Assembly: GCA_002339345.1 (NCBI GenBank)
Contig: DDKM01000064.1
Coordinates: forward strand, 1 to 35,185
Source: Firmicutes bacterium UBA2598
GTDB taxonomy: Bacteria; Bacillota; PH28-bin88
Reading direction: 5' to 3'
DNA: 35,185 nt
In this document: piece after piece, positions 16,805 through 24,500 of the stretch
How positions within the stretch are numbered: the stretch's first letter is position 1
How the letters are laid out: the number at the start of each line of letters is the position of its first letter
Notes under the pieces: model-generated
What the model was told of the DNA's origin: nothing
Seen by the model: only the letters and a program-made list of their open reading frames with translations
Database searches by the model: none
Program-made: the position numbers and the translations under genes

Positions 16805-16821
16805 ATTCGTGGTGACCGAAT
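16805..16821. promoter_or_regulatory. Small inverted repeat before the TSUP gene
   Basis: ATTCG (16805-16809), seven bases, CGAAT (16817-16821), located 34 bases upstream of the TSUP start codon. The 5-7-5 geometry could be a regulator site, but short repeats of this size arise often by chance. Confidence 0.25.
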
Positions 16822-16951
16822 AGGTTTCCTGTAGCCCATGCCCTCCTTTTTGGCATTTTCAGTCGATGAAGAGTAACGTTGCGGTTGGGGAGAAAACATT
16901 ATGTGGTGCTTTTACTAGCTGAGGCTGCGGCCCGGTGGCTAAGGCTTATAC

Positions 16952-16999
16952 TTACAAACCCCATAGAATCAAGCAGCCGGAAGAACAGTCGTTCTCCGG
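16952..16999 (+). repeat. 48-bp direct repeat, copy 1 (after hepT)
   Basis: This 48-base element is repeated at 17925-17972 with only two differences, at positions 12 and 14 of the unit. It starts TTACAAACCCC and ends in an imperfect hairpin, CCGGAAGAAC-AGTC-GTTCTCCGG, with one unpaired A. Copy 1 lies 41 bases beyond the end of hepT on the minus-strand transcript, so its hairpin could end that transcript, although no T-run follows. The two copies bracket the toxin-antitoxin genes. Confidence 0.85.
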
Positions 17000-17040
17000 C
17001 TCCATGGTCGCATTGTACTAACCTCCAACCAGTCAGGTAA

Positions 17041-17475
17041 TCATCTCTGGAGAAATTCATGAATTATTTGCGTAAAACCTTGCACCGCTTCCGGCGCTTC
17101 CGCGATAAACTTTTGGATGGTTTCCCACTTGATGTCCAGGTACTGGTGCGCCAGGATGTTACGGGATCTCGATAATTCCCCTAACTGATGGGCTAATTCC
17201 TCCGACACGAGGCCAATCTCGTGCAGTCTGGTAAAAACTTCCCGGTAGGTTCCCGGCACCTCCACCTTTTGCCAGGATAACAGAATTTTGCCGATGTCGA
17301 TCATGGCATTGGAAACGTTCTCGGCGATCCGCTCCACATTACGTCGCTTCGCCCGGTCTTGTTGGTATGTGCCGTAGTCCATCCCCTGGAAGTCGTTCAG
17401 GTCCTCCATCTCCACCTGAATAAATGATAAGCGGCGAATAATGCTCTCTTTTTGGGCCTTTTCTAGGGGAGACAC
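17041..17475 (-). CDS. hepT: HepT-type HEPN ribonuclease toxin
   Basis: A 144-residue, mostly helical protein of the HEPN/HepT toxin family. The catalytic RX4HXY motif is intact: R105, H110 and Y112 in RNILAHQY. In characterised pairs HepT cleaves RNA, or is a tRNA nuclease, until its tyrosine is AMP-modified by the MntA antitoxin. The GTG start at 17475 overlaps the end of the mntA frame by 13 bases, so toxin translation depends on the antitoxin being read. The pair is bracketed by two 48-bp repeats. The assignment is firm; activity in this strain is inferred. Confidence 0.9.
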   Translation of the reverse strand: MSPLEKAQKESIIRRLSFIQVEMEDLNDFQGMDYGTYQQDRAKRRNVERIAENVSNAMIDIGKILLSWQKVEVPGTYREVFTRLHEIGLVSEELAHQLGELSRSRNILAHQYLDIKWETIQKFIAEAPEAVQGFTQIIHEFLQR

Positions 17476-17918
17476 CGGGCTGCACCTCCCGAACCGGTTT
17501 TCATTCTCCAGAGGTCGATAATGAAGTCCTGAAAGTCTTCCGCTTCCCGGGATACCTGCAGCATGTATTCCAGGTACAACCGGTAGTCCCTGATGACCAG
17601 GGGAACGCCCCGGATGGCGGACCAGGCAACGGTGGGGTTATCCCTGTTTAAAACTAGCAGGTCTACATCCCGCCGCAATAAGGCCTCCAGTTCATCCCAC
17701 AGCACATTGATGTCTTTTTGCAAATAACCATTAGAGAGATACACGGCTACGTCTATGTCCGAATCAAGCCTTTCTGTTCCTTTAGCTGCGGAACCAAACA
17801 GGAAAGCCATCAGCACGTTCTCCCTGGAGCTAAAGTATTCCTGAAGTAAATCCACCACCCGGCGATCACCCGTCATTGCCTTGACCACTCCCGCCAACCA
17901 TCCACTTGCTGCCATCAT
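17463..17918 (-). CDS. mntA: MntA-type nucleotidyltransferase antitoxin
   Basis: A 151-residue minimal nucleotidyltransferase. The GSX10DXD motif is complete: G42-S43 and D54/D56 in FLFGSAAKGTERLDSDIDVAV. MntA proteins silence HepT by adding AMP to the toxin's active-site tyrosine. The given start at 17918 is seven bases from repeat copy 2. A second ATG at residue 15 (17876, beginning MTGDRRVV) may be the true start, since family members usually begin close to that point and the first 14 residues resemble nothing conserved. It is the first gene of the mntA-hepT operon. Confidence 0.88.
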   Translation of the reverse strand: MMAASGWLAGVVKAMTGDRRVVDLLQEYFSSRENVLMAFLFGSAAKGTERLDSDIDVAVYLSNGYLQKDINVLWDELEALLRRDVDLLVLNRDNPTVAWSAIRGVPLVIRDYRLYLEYMLQVSREAEDFQDFIIDLWRMKTGSGGAARCLP

Positions 17919-17924
17919 TATATG

Positions 17925-17972
17925 TTACAAACCCCTTCGAATCAAGCAGCCGGAAGAACAGTCGTTCTCCGG
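17925..17972 (+). repeat. 48-bp direct repeat, copy 2 (before mntA)
   Basis: Second copy of the 48-base element, 46 of 48 bases identical to 16952-16999 and in the same orientation. It ends seven bases upstream of the first possible mntA ATG, so it forms the 5' leader of the toxin-antitoxin transcript. It carries the same CCGG...CCGG hairpin. Distance between the two copies is 973 bases, start to start. Confidence 0.85.
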
Positions 17973-17993
17973 TGGGTTAAGATCAAGAAGGGA

Positions 17994-18584
17994 TCAGCGT
18001 GGTGGGCGGGTAGAGAAGAAGGGAAGTCGAGCACATATGGCTTCCACCAGATCCAGCCAAAGCCAGGAATAAAGAAGGGTCATGCCAACCACCAGCAGTA
18101 AGGAGACACCTACACCGGTGGTCTTTAGGATGGTGAAGGCAGGTAGACCCAGACCGAAGGCCAGGGTACCGATCCCTGCCGCCAGTACTATAGCGCAAAG
18201 GGGAATTACCGCCAGGCGGGGCAGCCGGTAATGAATCATCAATCCCATGGCCAGGCCCAGGGGGCCGTAAGTGAGGGCCAGTACCAGTCCCCCCAGGGGA
18301 TGGAAAAGGGAAACCAGGCCGGTGGCGGTGAGGACGGTCAAGGTACCGGTGCCGGGTGTCAGTAGGGTAATGACAATCAGGGGAATGGAACTGAAGGCGC
18401 CCACCACCTGGCCGAATCCCGGCAGTAGGACACCTGCTGACTGCAGCATGGCAGCCAGGGCGGCGGCTAGAGCGCCCAGGGCGATGCGGCGGGTGACCGG
18501 CCAGGTGGTACTTGGCTGGCGGGTGTAGATCTTGGCTGGGGTAAACAGGTAAAGGTAAAAACGCGCCCATCCCCACATGCCCAT
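17994..18584 (-). CDS. Unidentified integral membrane protein
   Basis: A 196-residue protein with about five or six hydrophobic helices: IALGALAAALAAMLQSAGVLL, IPLIVITLLTPGTGTLTVLT, LGGLVLALTYGPLGLAMGL, LAVIPLCAIVLAAGIGTLAFG and GVGVSLLLVVGMTLLYSWLW. The size and layout, with a basic entry TRR before the first helix, resemble substrate-binding S components of ECF vitamin transporters or the DUF2232 group, but no diagnostic motif was recognised. A GGGGGG ribosome site lies 10 bases before the ATG. No ECF ATPase or T component is nearby. The function is unknown. Confidence 0.6.
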   Translation of the reverse strand: MGMWGWARFYLYLFTPAKIYTRQPSTTWPVTRRIALGALAAALAAMLQSAGVLLPGFGQVVGAFSSIPLIVITLLTPGTGTLTVLTATGLVSLFHPLGGLVLALTYGPLGLAMGLMIHYRLPRLAVIPLCAIVLAAGIGTLAFGLGLPAFTILKTTGVGVSLLLVVGMTLLYSWLWLDLVEAICARLPFFSTRPPR

Positions 18585-18654
18585 TTGCGTACATCCCCCC
18601 TTCGGATATTTAATCTATTTTACTATCGGGAGGGAATATTTGTGCACTGGGAAG

Positions 18655-18670
18655 TAGGACCAAGGTCCTA
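18655..18670. promoter_or_regulatory. Perfect palindrome TAGGACC-AA-GGTCCTA
   Basis: Seven-base arms (18655-18661 and 18664-18670) form a perfect inverted repeat around AA in the region between a leftward membrane-protein gene and a rightward small gene. It directly follows, on the minus strand, the T-rich end of the hairpin at 18671-18705. It may be a regulator site or part of a leader structure. Its partner is unknown. Confidence 0.4.
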
Positions 18671-18705
18671 TAAAAAATAAGACCAGTCACCCATTTCCCG
18701 GTCTT
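18671..18705 (-). terminator. Minus-strand terminator-like hairpin
   Basis: Read on the minus strand, AAGACC pairs with GGTCTT (18700-18705 with 18679-18684) around a 15-base loop and is followed at once by ATTTTTTA. The short stem is balanced by a clear T-run. It would stop minus-strand transcripts before the membrane-protein gene at 17994-18584, perhaps those reading through from the two-component genes. Confidence 0.45.
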
Positions 18706-18774
18706 TGCAATAGAGGTAACATTTACATCAAAGCCCAATAATTCGACCTGCAAAACCCAATCGGGGGGATGGCG

Positions 18775-18957
18775 GTGGCTTCCGAACTTATCAATGGTGA
18801 GAAACTGCAGCAGCTCATCCAGGACTATTTCCGGGGTGTGCACCTAAGTGCAGCAGATGAAAGATATATTATCAAAAGCATCACTTGTAACGTGGAAGTA
18901 TTGGTCTATTCCTTGCTTCGGCGGGAGGCTCAAACCTACGCCAGACAGACTGCCTGA
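18775..18957 (+). CDS. Small hypothetical protein
   Basis: A possible 60-residue protein beginning VASELINGEKLQQLIQDYF, with a helical, charged composition and two segments (EKLQQLIQDYFRG and YIIKSITCNVEVLVYSLLRREAQ) that look like amphipathic helices. GTG at 18775 lies six bases after GGGGGG, better spaced than ATG 18769. The family was not recognised. The opposite strand is also open here (18610-18843), but the plus-strand composition looks more protein-like. Treat as tentative. Confidence 0.45.
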   Translation: MASELINGEKLQQLIQDYFRGVHLSAADERYIIKSITCNVEVLVYSLLRREAQTYARQTA

Positions 18958-18997
18958 GTGCTTGGCGGCTGATAAAATGATGGGCAACAACGCGAAA

Positions 18998-19035
18998 GAG
19001 CCCGGAGGATGGCTTTATGAACCATCACCGGGCTC
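18998..19035 (-). terminator. Hairpin after the two-component operon
   Basis: GAGCCCGG (18998-19005) pairs with CCGGGCTC (19028-19035), and inside it ATGG (19009-19012) pairs with CCAT (19022-19025). On the minus strand the stem is followed by TTTCGCG, so the T-run is short. It is the first strong hairpin downstream of the histidine kinase gene and probably ends that transcript. The 254 bases between the small gene and the kinase gene otherwise show no recognised gene. Confidence 0.5.
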
Positions 19036-19211
19036 AATGCTTGTCCATGGATTTTTCCTGGGGCTGCTGATGGCGTTGCGCCCGGCCCCACCATCACTAT
19101 GCCCTGGCTGACGGATATCGGCTCCTCGGCGATCGGTTCCATCCCGGCGTTGGCAACAGCCAGGCGGACCCTTTCAGCGGTGGCCACAATCCTGCAAAAA
19201 CCCCCAGGCAA

Positions 19212-20645
19212 TCAGCGCAGGGGGAACGGTGCCACCGGCAGGGTAAAAGTGAAGGTGCTGCCCTGTCCCTCCTTGCTCTCCACCCGGATTGTCCCGCCGT
19301 GGGCCTCCACGATGTGCTTGACGATGGCCAAGCCTAAGCCGGTACCGCCCATCCGGCGAGAGCGGGCCTTGTCCACCCGGTAAAAACGTTCAAAAATCCG
19401 CGGCAGGTGTTCCGGCGGGATGCCTATTCCCGTATCCCGAACCTGCACCTCCAGCAGGCTACCCAGCATACCCGCCCGGATGGTAACCGCTCCCCCCGCC
19501 GGAGTGTATTTCAGCCCATTGTCCACCAGGTTCATCAGCACCCGTTCCAGCAGGTCCTCGGAGATGGCTGCGGCTGGCACATCGGAAGGTACGTTGGTGG
19601 CAAGACCCACCCCTTTTTCCTGGGCTAGGGGAGTAAGTAGCACCAGTACCCTGCCTACCACATCATCCAGGTTGGCGGTTTCCAGGGGCTGTTCACGGTG
19701 GTGCCGCCCCTCCACCCATGCCAGCTGCAACAGGTCATCGATCAGACGCTGCAGCCGTGCGGTCTCACCGGCGATGATGCCGAGGAACCGGCGGGTTGCC
19801 TGGGGGTCCTCCAGGGCGCCGTCCAGCAGGGTTTCCAGAAAACCCTTGATGGATGTCAATGGGGTACGCAGTTCATGGGATACATTGGCTACGAATTGGG
19901 AGCGCAACTGCTCCAGCTGGCGCAGTTCGGTGACATCCCGCATTACCAGCACCGCACCCACCACCCGGTCATCACCGTGGTGGGGCAATACCTGGGCTAC
20001 CAGCAGCCGGGGGGAATGGGGCACCAGCTTTATTTCCCTGGTCACCGCTTCCCCTGAGGATAAAACCTTCCTTACAGCCGTCTCCAGCTCGTGGCTCCGG
20101 ATAACCTCCACCAGGTGTTTGCCCAGGACGTCTATGGCGGTGATCCCGGCCATACCAATGGCGGCCCTATTCATCAGCACCACACGGCCAGCCTGATCTA
20201 CCGCCACTACACCCTCGGACATGCTGGTCAGGATGGCGTCCACCTTTTCTTTTTCCATCAGTAAATCCCTGATGGTGGCGCGGTAGGCCAGGCCCATTTC
20301 CTCCATCCGGCGGGCCAGTTCGCCGATTTCATCCTGCCGCAGGAAGAGGTCTCGCCTCTCTGGGGAACCGAAACGCTGGTGGCTGGCAATGTTGAGCAGT
20401 TGGAACAGGGGAGCCAGCGTCCGGTTGTTCCACCACAAGGCGGCGGTGCCCCAGCCGGTCAACAGGATGATGGCGGTGACCACCACCAAAAGGCGCACTG
20501 CTCCCACCGCAGTGGCGGCTGCGGCACCGTCCAGGCGCTGGTGCAATAGTCCAGACATCGCATCAAAGAGCATCATCATCACCAGGGTGGTGACGACCAG
20601 GCCAATCACCACATGACCGGCAGTCAGCTTTAACAAAAACCTCAT
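19212..20645 (-). CDS. PhoR-type sensor histidine kinase
   Basis: A 477-residue membrane kinase. Two membrane helices (about 11-30 and 50-72) enclose only about 20 residues outside the cell, so there is almost no external sensor domain. A HAMP-like linker (75-125), a PAS domain (about 133-240) and the HisKA domain follow, with phosphoacceptor H257 in NVSHELRTPLTS. The ATPase domain has an N box NLVDNGLKY (372-380), DTGIGIP (404-410) and GGTGLGL (433-439). The PAS domain may hold the signal site. The ATG overlaps the stop of the response regulator by four bases. It is divergent from the A2M gene, which is its most likely target, though this is inferred. Confidence 0.93.
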   Translation of the reverse strand: MRFLLKLTAGHVVIGLVVTTLVMMMLFDAMSGLLHQRLDGAAAATAVGAVRLLVVVTAIILLTGWGTAALWWNNRTLAPLFQLLNIASHQRFGSPERRDLFLRQDEIGELARRMEEMGLAYRATIRDLLMEKEKVDAILTSMSEGVVAVDQAGRVVLMNRAAIGMAGITAIDVLGKHLVEVIRSHELETAVRKVLSSGEAVTREIKLVPHSPRLLVAQVLPHHGDDRVVGAVLVMRDVTELRQLEQLRSQFVANVSHELRTPLTSIKGFLETLLDGALEDPQATRRFLGIIAGETARLQRLIDDLLQLAWVEGRHHREQPLETANLDDVVGRVLVLLTPLAQEKGVGLATNVPSDVPAAAISEDLLERVLMNLVDNGLKYTPAGGAVTIRAGMLGSLLEVQVRDTGIGIPPEHLPRIFERFYRVDKARSRRMGGTGLGLAIVKHIVEAHGGTIRVESKEGQGSTFTFTLPVAPFPLR

Positions 20646-21343
20646 GGCTGGCCACCCCTGAACCGGTATCCTACCCCCCTTACCGTTTCGATCAACTGGG
20701 GATTGGCCGGATCCGCCTCGATCTTCTGGCGCAGGTAGCGGATATGCACATCCACCGTACGGGTGTCCAGGGCCTGATCATAACCCCAGACCCGGTCCAG
20801 CAGCACATCCCGCTTGAGTACCCGCCCCCGGTTTTCCATTAGGGTTTTTAGCAATTCAAATTCCTTCGGCGTGAGATCCAGGGCTTCGCCCCGCAGCCAG
20901 GCCTGGTGGCAGTCAGGCTGGAGTACCAGTGGCCCGGCGTGCAGTTCCACCTCTGCCGGAGGGACGGCTGGGGCGGTATGGCGACGCAGGCATGCCTTCA
21001 CCCGGGCGGCCAGTTCCCGCGGGCTGAAGGGTTTGGTGACATAATCATCCGCACCCATTTCCAGTCCTAGCACCTTGTCCAGTTCCTCCGCCCGGGCGGT
21101 TAACATAATTACGGGGATGTGGGTAGTAGCTTCCTGGGCCCGTAGTTGGCGGCAAACCGCCAGCCCATCCTGGCCGGGCAGCATCACATCCAGGATAATC
21201 AGGTCCGGGGGCTGGGTCTGGGCGGCGGCTAGGGCCGCCAGCCCGTCCGCCGCCTCTTCAACCTGATGGCCTTCCCGGCTCAGGTTAAAACGCAGAAGTT
21301 CCCTGATGGGTTCCTCGTCTTCCACCACTAGAATCCGTGCCAA
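20642..21343 (-). CDS. OmpR/PhoB-type response regulator
   Basis: A 233-residue regulator with a receiver domain (E8-D9, phosphoacceptor D52, T82, K104) and a C-terminal winged helix (LTPKEFELLKTL, DVLLDRVWGYD, VDVHIRYLRQKIE, ETVRGVGYRF). The start is the TTG at 21343, because a perfect AGGAGG sits nine bases upstream and the receiver begins ARILVVEDEE. Longer in-frame versions, up to 21469, would read through the promoter. It is translationally coupled to the sensor kinase. An extended -10 promoter lies 35 bases upstream. The 172-base gap to the divergent A2M gene is where its DNA sites should be. Confidence 0.94.
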   Translation of the reverse strand: MARILVVEDEEPIRELLRFNLSREGHQVEEAADGLAALAAAQTQPPDLIILDVMLPGQDGLAVCRQLRAQEATTHIPVIMLTARAEELDKVLGLEMGADDYVTKPFSPRELAARVKACLRRHTAPAVPPAEVELHAGPLVLQPDCHQAWLRGEALDLTPKEFELLKTLMENRGRVLKRDVLLDRVWGYDQALDTRTVDVHIRYLRQKIEADPANPQLIETVRGVGYRFRGGQP

Positions 21344-21377
21344 GGGGCGATCCCTCCTATGCATGTCCGTTACGTTA

Positions 21378-21386
21378 ATTATACCA
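21378..21386 (-). promoter_or_regulatory. Extended -10 promoter of the response regulator operon
   Basis: On the minus strand this reads TGGTATAAT, a perfect TATAAT box with the TGn extension that compensates for a weak -35 region. Transcription should start near 21371, about 28 bases before the TTG start codon. A candidate -10 for the opposite direction, TATAAA at 21431-21436, may serve the A2M gene but lacks a clear -35. Confidence 0.6.
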
Positions 21387-21515
21387 TGCTGTGTGAAGGG
21401 GAAGGTTATGCAAACGTCAAATTCTGGCGGTATAAAGCCGGTTGGGGGGGGGAACTTTTCGGCCTCCACCGCGTCTATCAGCTGGGAAAATTTCTTTTCA
21501 AACGGAGAGGTGAAA

Positions 21516-24500
21516 ATGATGAAACTTCAGAACAGGGTGTTGCAGGCAGTGGTGGCACTGGCACTTGTTCTGGCGGTGGGGGCTGGAGTATGGCTGGGGG
21601 TACGACCGGCCAGTCAACCGGGGGGAGGATACGGCTGGCGGGCGGAGGCTGCCGAGGTGGTGGTGGTGCCGGAGCGGTCGGATGCCCTGGGGATGGATCC
21701 TGACAGTGCCTTTTTACTCACCAGCCGGGTACCCTTGTCAGCGGAAATGGTGAGGAAAAACCTGGTGATCAGCCCGCAGGTGGGATTTAATTTGACCATG
21801 CTGGACCAGGAGGGTAAGCAGTACCGGATCCAGCCGGAGATACCCTTGTCCACCGACAGCATTTACCGCCTGGAGTTACTGGCCGGGAGGGTGAGCGAGG
21901 CGGAAGGTGAACCGGGAAACCAGGGGGATGGTGTCACCGGGCAACAGGCACTCTCCCGGGATTACCGGTGGGCCTTCCAGACCAGGGGGGATTTCCGGGT
22001 GCTGGGAACCCTGCCTCGCCACACTTCTGCCCACGTGCCGCTGAACACCGGCATTGAGGTGGTTTTCAGCCACGAGGGTGTGGCGGATTTGACACCCTAT
22101 TTTGATATCCAGCCCCGGGTGGAAGGGCGTTTTGAATACCACAAGAAGGTGGCGGTATTTGTACCCAAGGAGTTGCAGCCAGGCACCCTTTATACCGTTA
22201 CCGTGAAGGCGGGCGCCGGGGTGCGGGGGTCAGCCACCGGCCTGGCTGCCGATTATGTCTTCCAGTTTGAAACGGAACCGGAGGCTGGCCCCGGTCAACA
22301 GGGATATTTTTACCTGTTCCAGCGGGAGTACGAGTTTGCTGAGCGGGAAATCCCCGCCCTGTCCGTTACCTATGACCAGGGAGGTAGAAGCAACGCGGGT
22401 GAGGTGCAGGTGACCCTTTACCGGTTTGCCGGACCCCAGGACTATGTGCAGGCCCTGGCCAGGGTACAGGACATCCCTCCCTGGGCCTATACCAGCAGGG
22501 GAAAATTCATGGTGGACACCAGGGGATTGCACCGGATCATGGATTACACCGCCGCCATCCAGAACGCGCCGGGGGGGTATCCCCAGCTGGTTGTATTGCC
22601 GGAACCCCTGCCTGCGGGTTATTTCCTGGCGGAACTGTCCGCCCTGGGGAAAAAGCACCAGGTGTGGCTGCAGGTCACCGACCTTTCCGCCTATACATCG
22701 GTATCCCGCACCGAAACCCTGGTGTGGCTCAATGATCTTGTTGCCAGGGGACCGGCGGCAGGGGGCCGGGTACAACTGCTGGACAGCAGGGACGGCCGGC
22801 CGTCCGGTAATGCGGTACAGGCGGATTCCTCCGGGGTGGCCACCCTCTCCACTCCGGCCTCCCTGTGGTCCGGGGCGAAGCGGGAGGACCTTTTCCTGCT
22901 GGCCCAGGCCGGAGACGCCCAGACGGTAATCCACATCCCGGCCGAAGCCTATTACCCATACGGCGGCGGGCAGTCCAACCGGGCGGCGGAATACTGGAAG
23001 TACCTCTACACCGACCGCAGCCTGTACCAGCCCTCTGACCAGGTGCGGTTTTTCGGCATTGTGCAGCCCCGGGAAAGGGGGGCCCAGCCGATCAAGGCAG
23101 TCACGGTGGAATTGACCGATCAGTACAGCTACTGGGAGGACCGGCAGGCCAATCCCCTGGCCAGCCAGCGGGTGGCGGTGCAGGGCAACACCTTTGATGG
23201 CATGATCAGCCTGCCCAACCTGCGGCCGGGGACCTATTTCCTGCAGGTGCGGGATGGATCGGATATCCTCCTGGTCAGGAGTTTTGAGGTGCAAACCTAT
23301 ACCAAACCGGCCTACCGCTTCAGCGTGGTGCCGGAACGCCGGGCGGTGTTCGCCGGGGAACAGGCGGTTTTCCATGTCAGCACCCGGTTCTTTGAAGGGA
23401 CGCCGGTCAGCGACCTTGCCGTCAACTACCAGTTTGGCGGCAAGAGCGGCACCGTAGTCACCGGTCTGGACGGAGAGGCCCGGGTGGCGGTGGAGGCCGG
23501 TTTTGAGGGCTACGGTCCATTCCGCCAGACGGCCATGAACATCAGCGCCCAACTGCCGGAAGCGGGGGATATCTACTCCTGGCAGGCGGTGATGGTTTTT
23601 GATTATAACATTTACCTTCAGTCATCCGTTAAGCGGGAAGGGGACCGGGCGGTGCTTTCCTTCCAGGCCAACCGGGTCACCCTCGACCGCATCAACAGGG
23701 GTGAACAGGAGAACTACTGGGATTTCAAGGGAGAGGCCGCTGCGGGCCGTGTCATCCGGGGGGAGGTGCTGGAGCACATCACCCGCAAGGTGGAGACAGG
23801 TGAGGTCTACGACTACATCAACAAGGTGGTGGTGAAACAGTATACCTATCAATCGGAACAGGTGCCTCTCTTTAACTTTGAGGTGACCACCGGTGCCGCG
23901 GGGGAGGCCAGGTATGACTTCCCCGTCCATCCGGAAAAGACCTATATCGTCCGGATCACCGCCCAGGACTACAACAACCGGACCATCAGGCAAGACCAGT
24001 GGTTACGCGGTTCGCTGTCCCCGGCAGATGAGGAGGACTACCCCTGGTACCACCTGGAGGTGCCGGAAGACAAGCGATCTGGCTTCCGCCCCGGTGAAGA
24101 GGTGCTGGTGGAAATGCGGCGGAACAACAACAAGGCTGGAGACCGTCCCGCCGGATACCTGTTCTATACCGCCCGCCGGGGCCTCACCGGCTACCGGGTT
24201 CAGGACAACCCCGTTTATGCCGGCAGTTTCCAGGCGGAGGACATCCCCAACTACTACCTCTACGGCGTCTATTTCGACGGCCGCCAGTATTACCAGGCGG
24301 AGCGGACGGTCGCCATTGACCCCCAAGCCCGCGCCCTCAAGGTGCGCATCAACCCCGGCCAGGCCGTCTACCGGCCGGGGGAAACCGCCCGGATGACGGT
24401 AAACGTCACCGACCAGGCCGGGCGGCCGGTGCAGGCCAGGGTCAATCTGAGCCTGGTGGATGAGGCGGTGCACTACCTGAGTGACCAGTGGGTGGACTTG

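Noticed and set aside
17983..18594. Second long minus-strand frame (203 codons) across the unidentified membrane protein
   Set aside because: Its sequence is rich in Pro, His, Gly and Arg, typical of a shadow frame in G+C-rich DNA, while the other frame encodes clear membrane helices.
18610..18843. Minus-strand open frame of 78 codons opposite the small gene
   Set aside because: It runs through the palindrome and terminator-like hairpin, has no clear ribosome site and has no recognised domain.
18936..19211. Minus-strand open frame of 91 codons directly after the kinase gene (begins MPGGFCRIVATAERV)
   Set aside because: It overlaps the small plus-strand gene and contains the hairpin at 18998-19035. 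No ribosome site is evident and the family was not recognised. A faint likeness of ERVRLAVANAGMEP to C-terminal YebC segments is too short to rely on.
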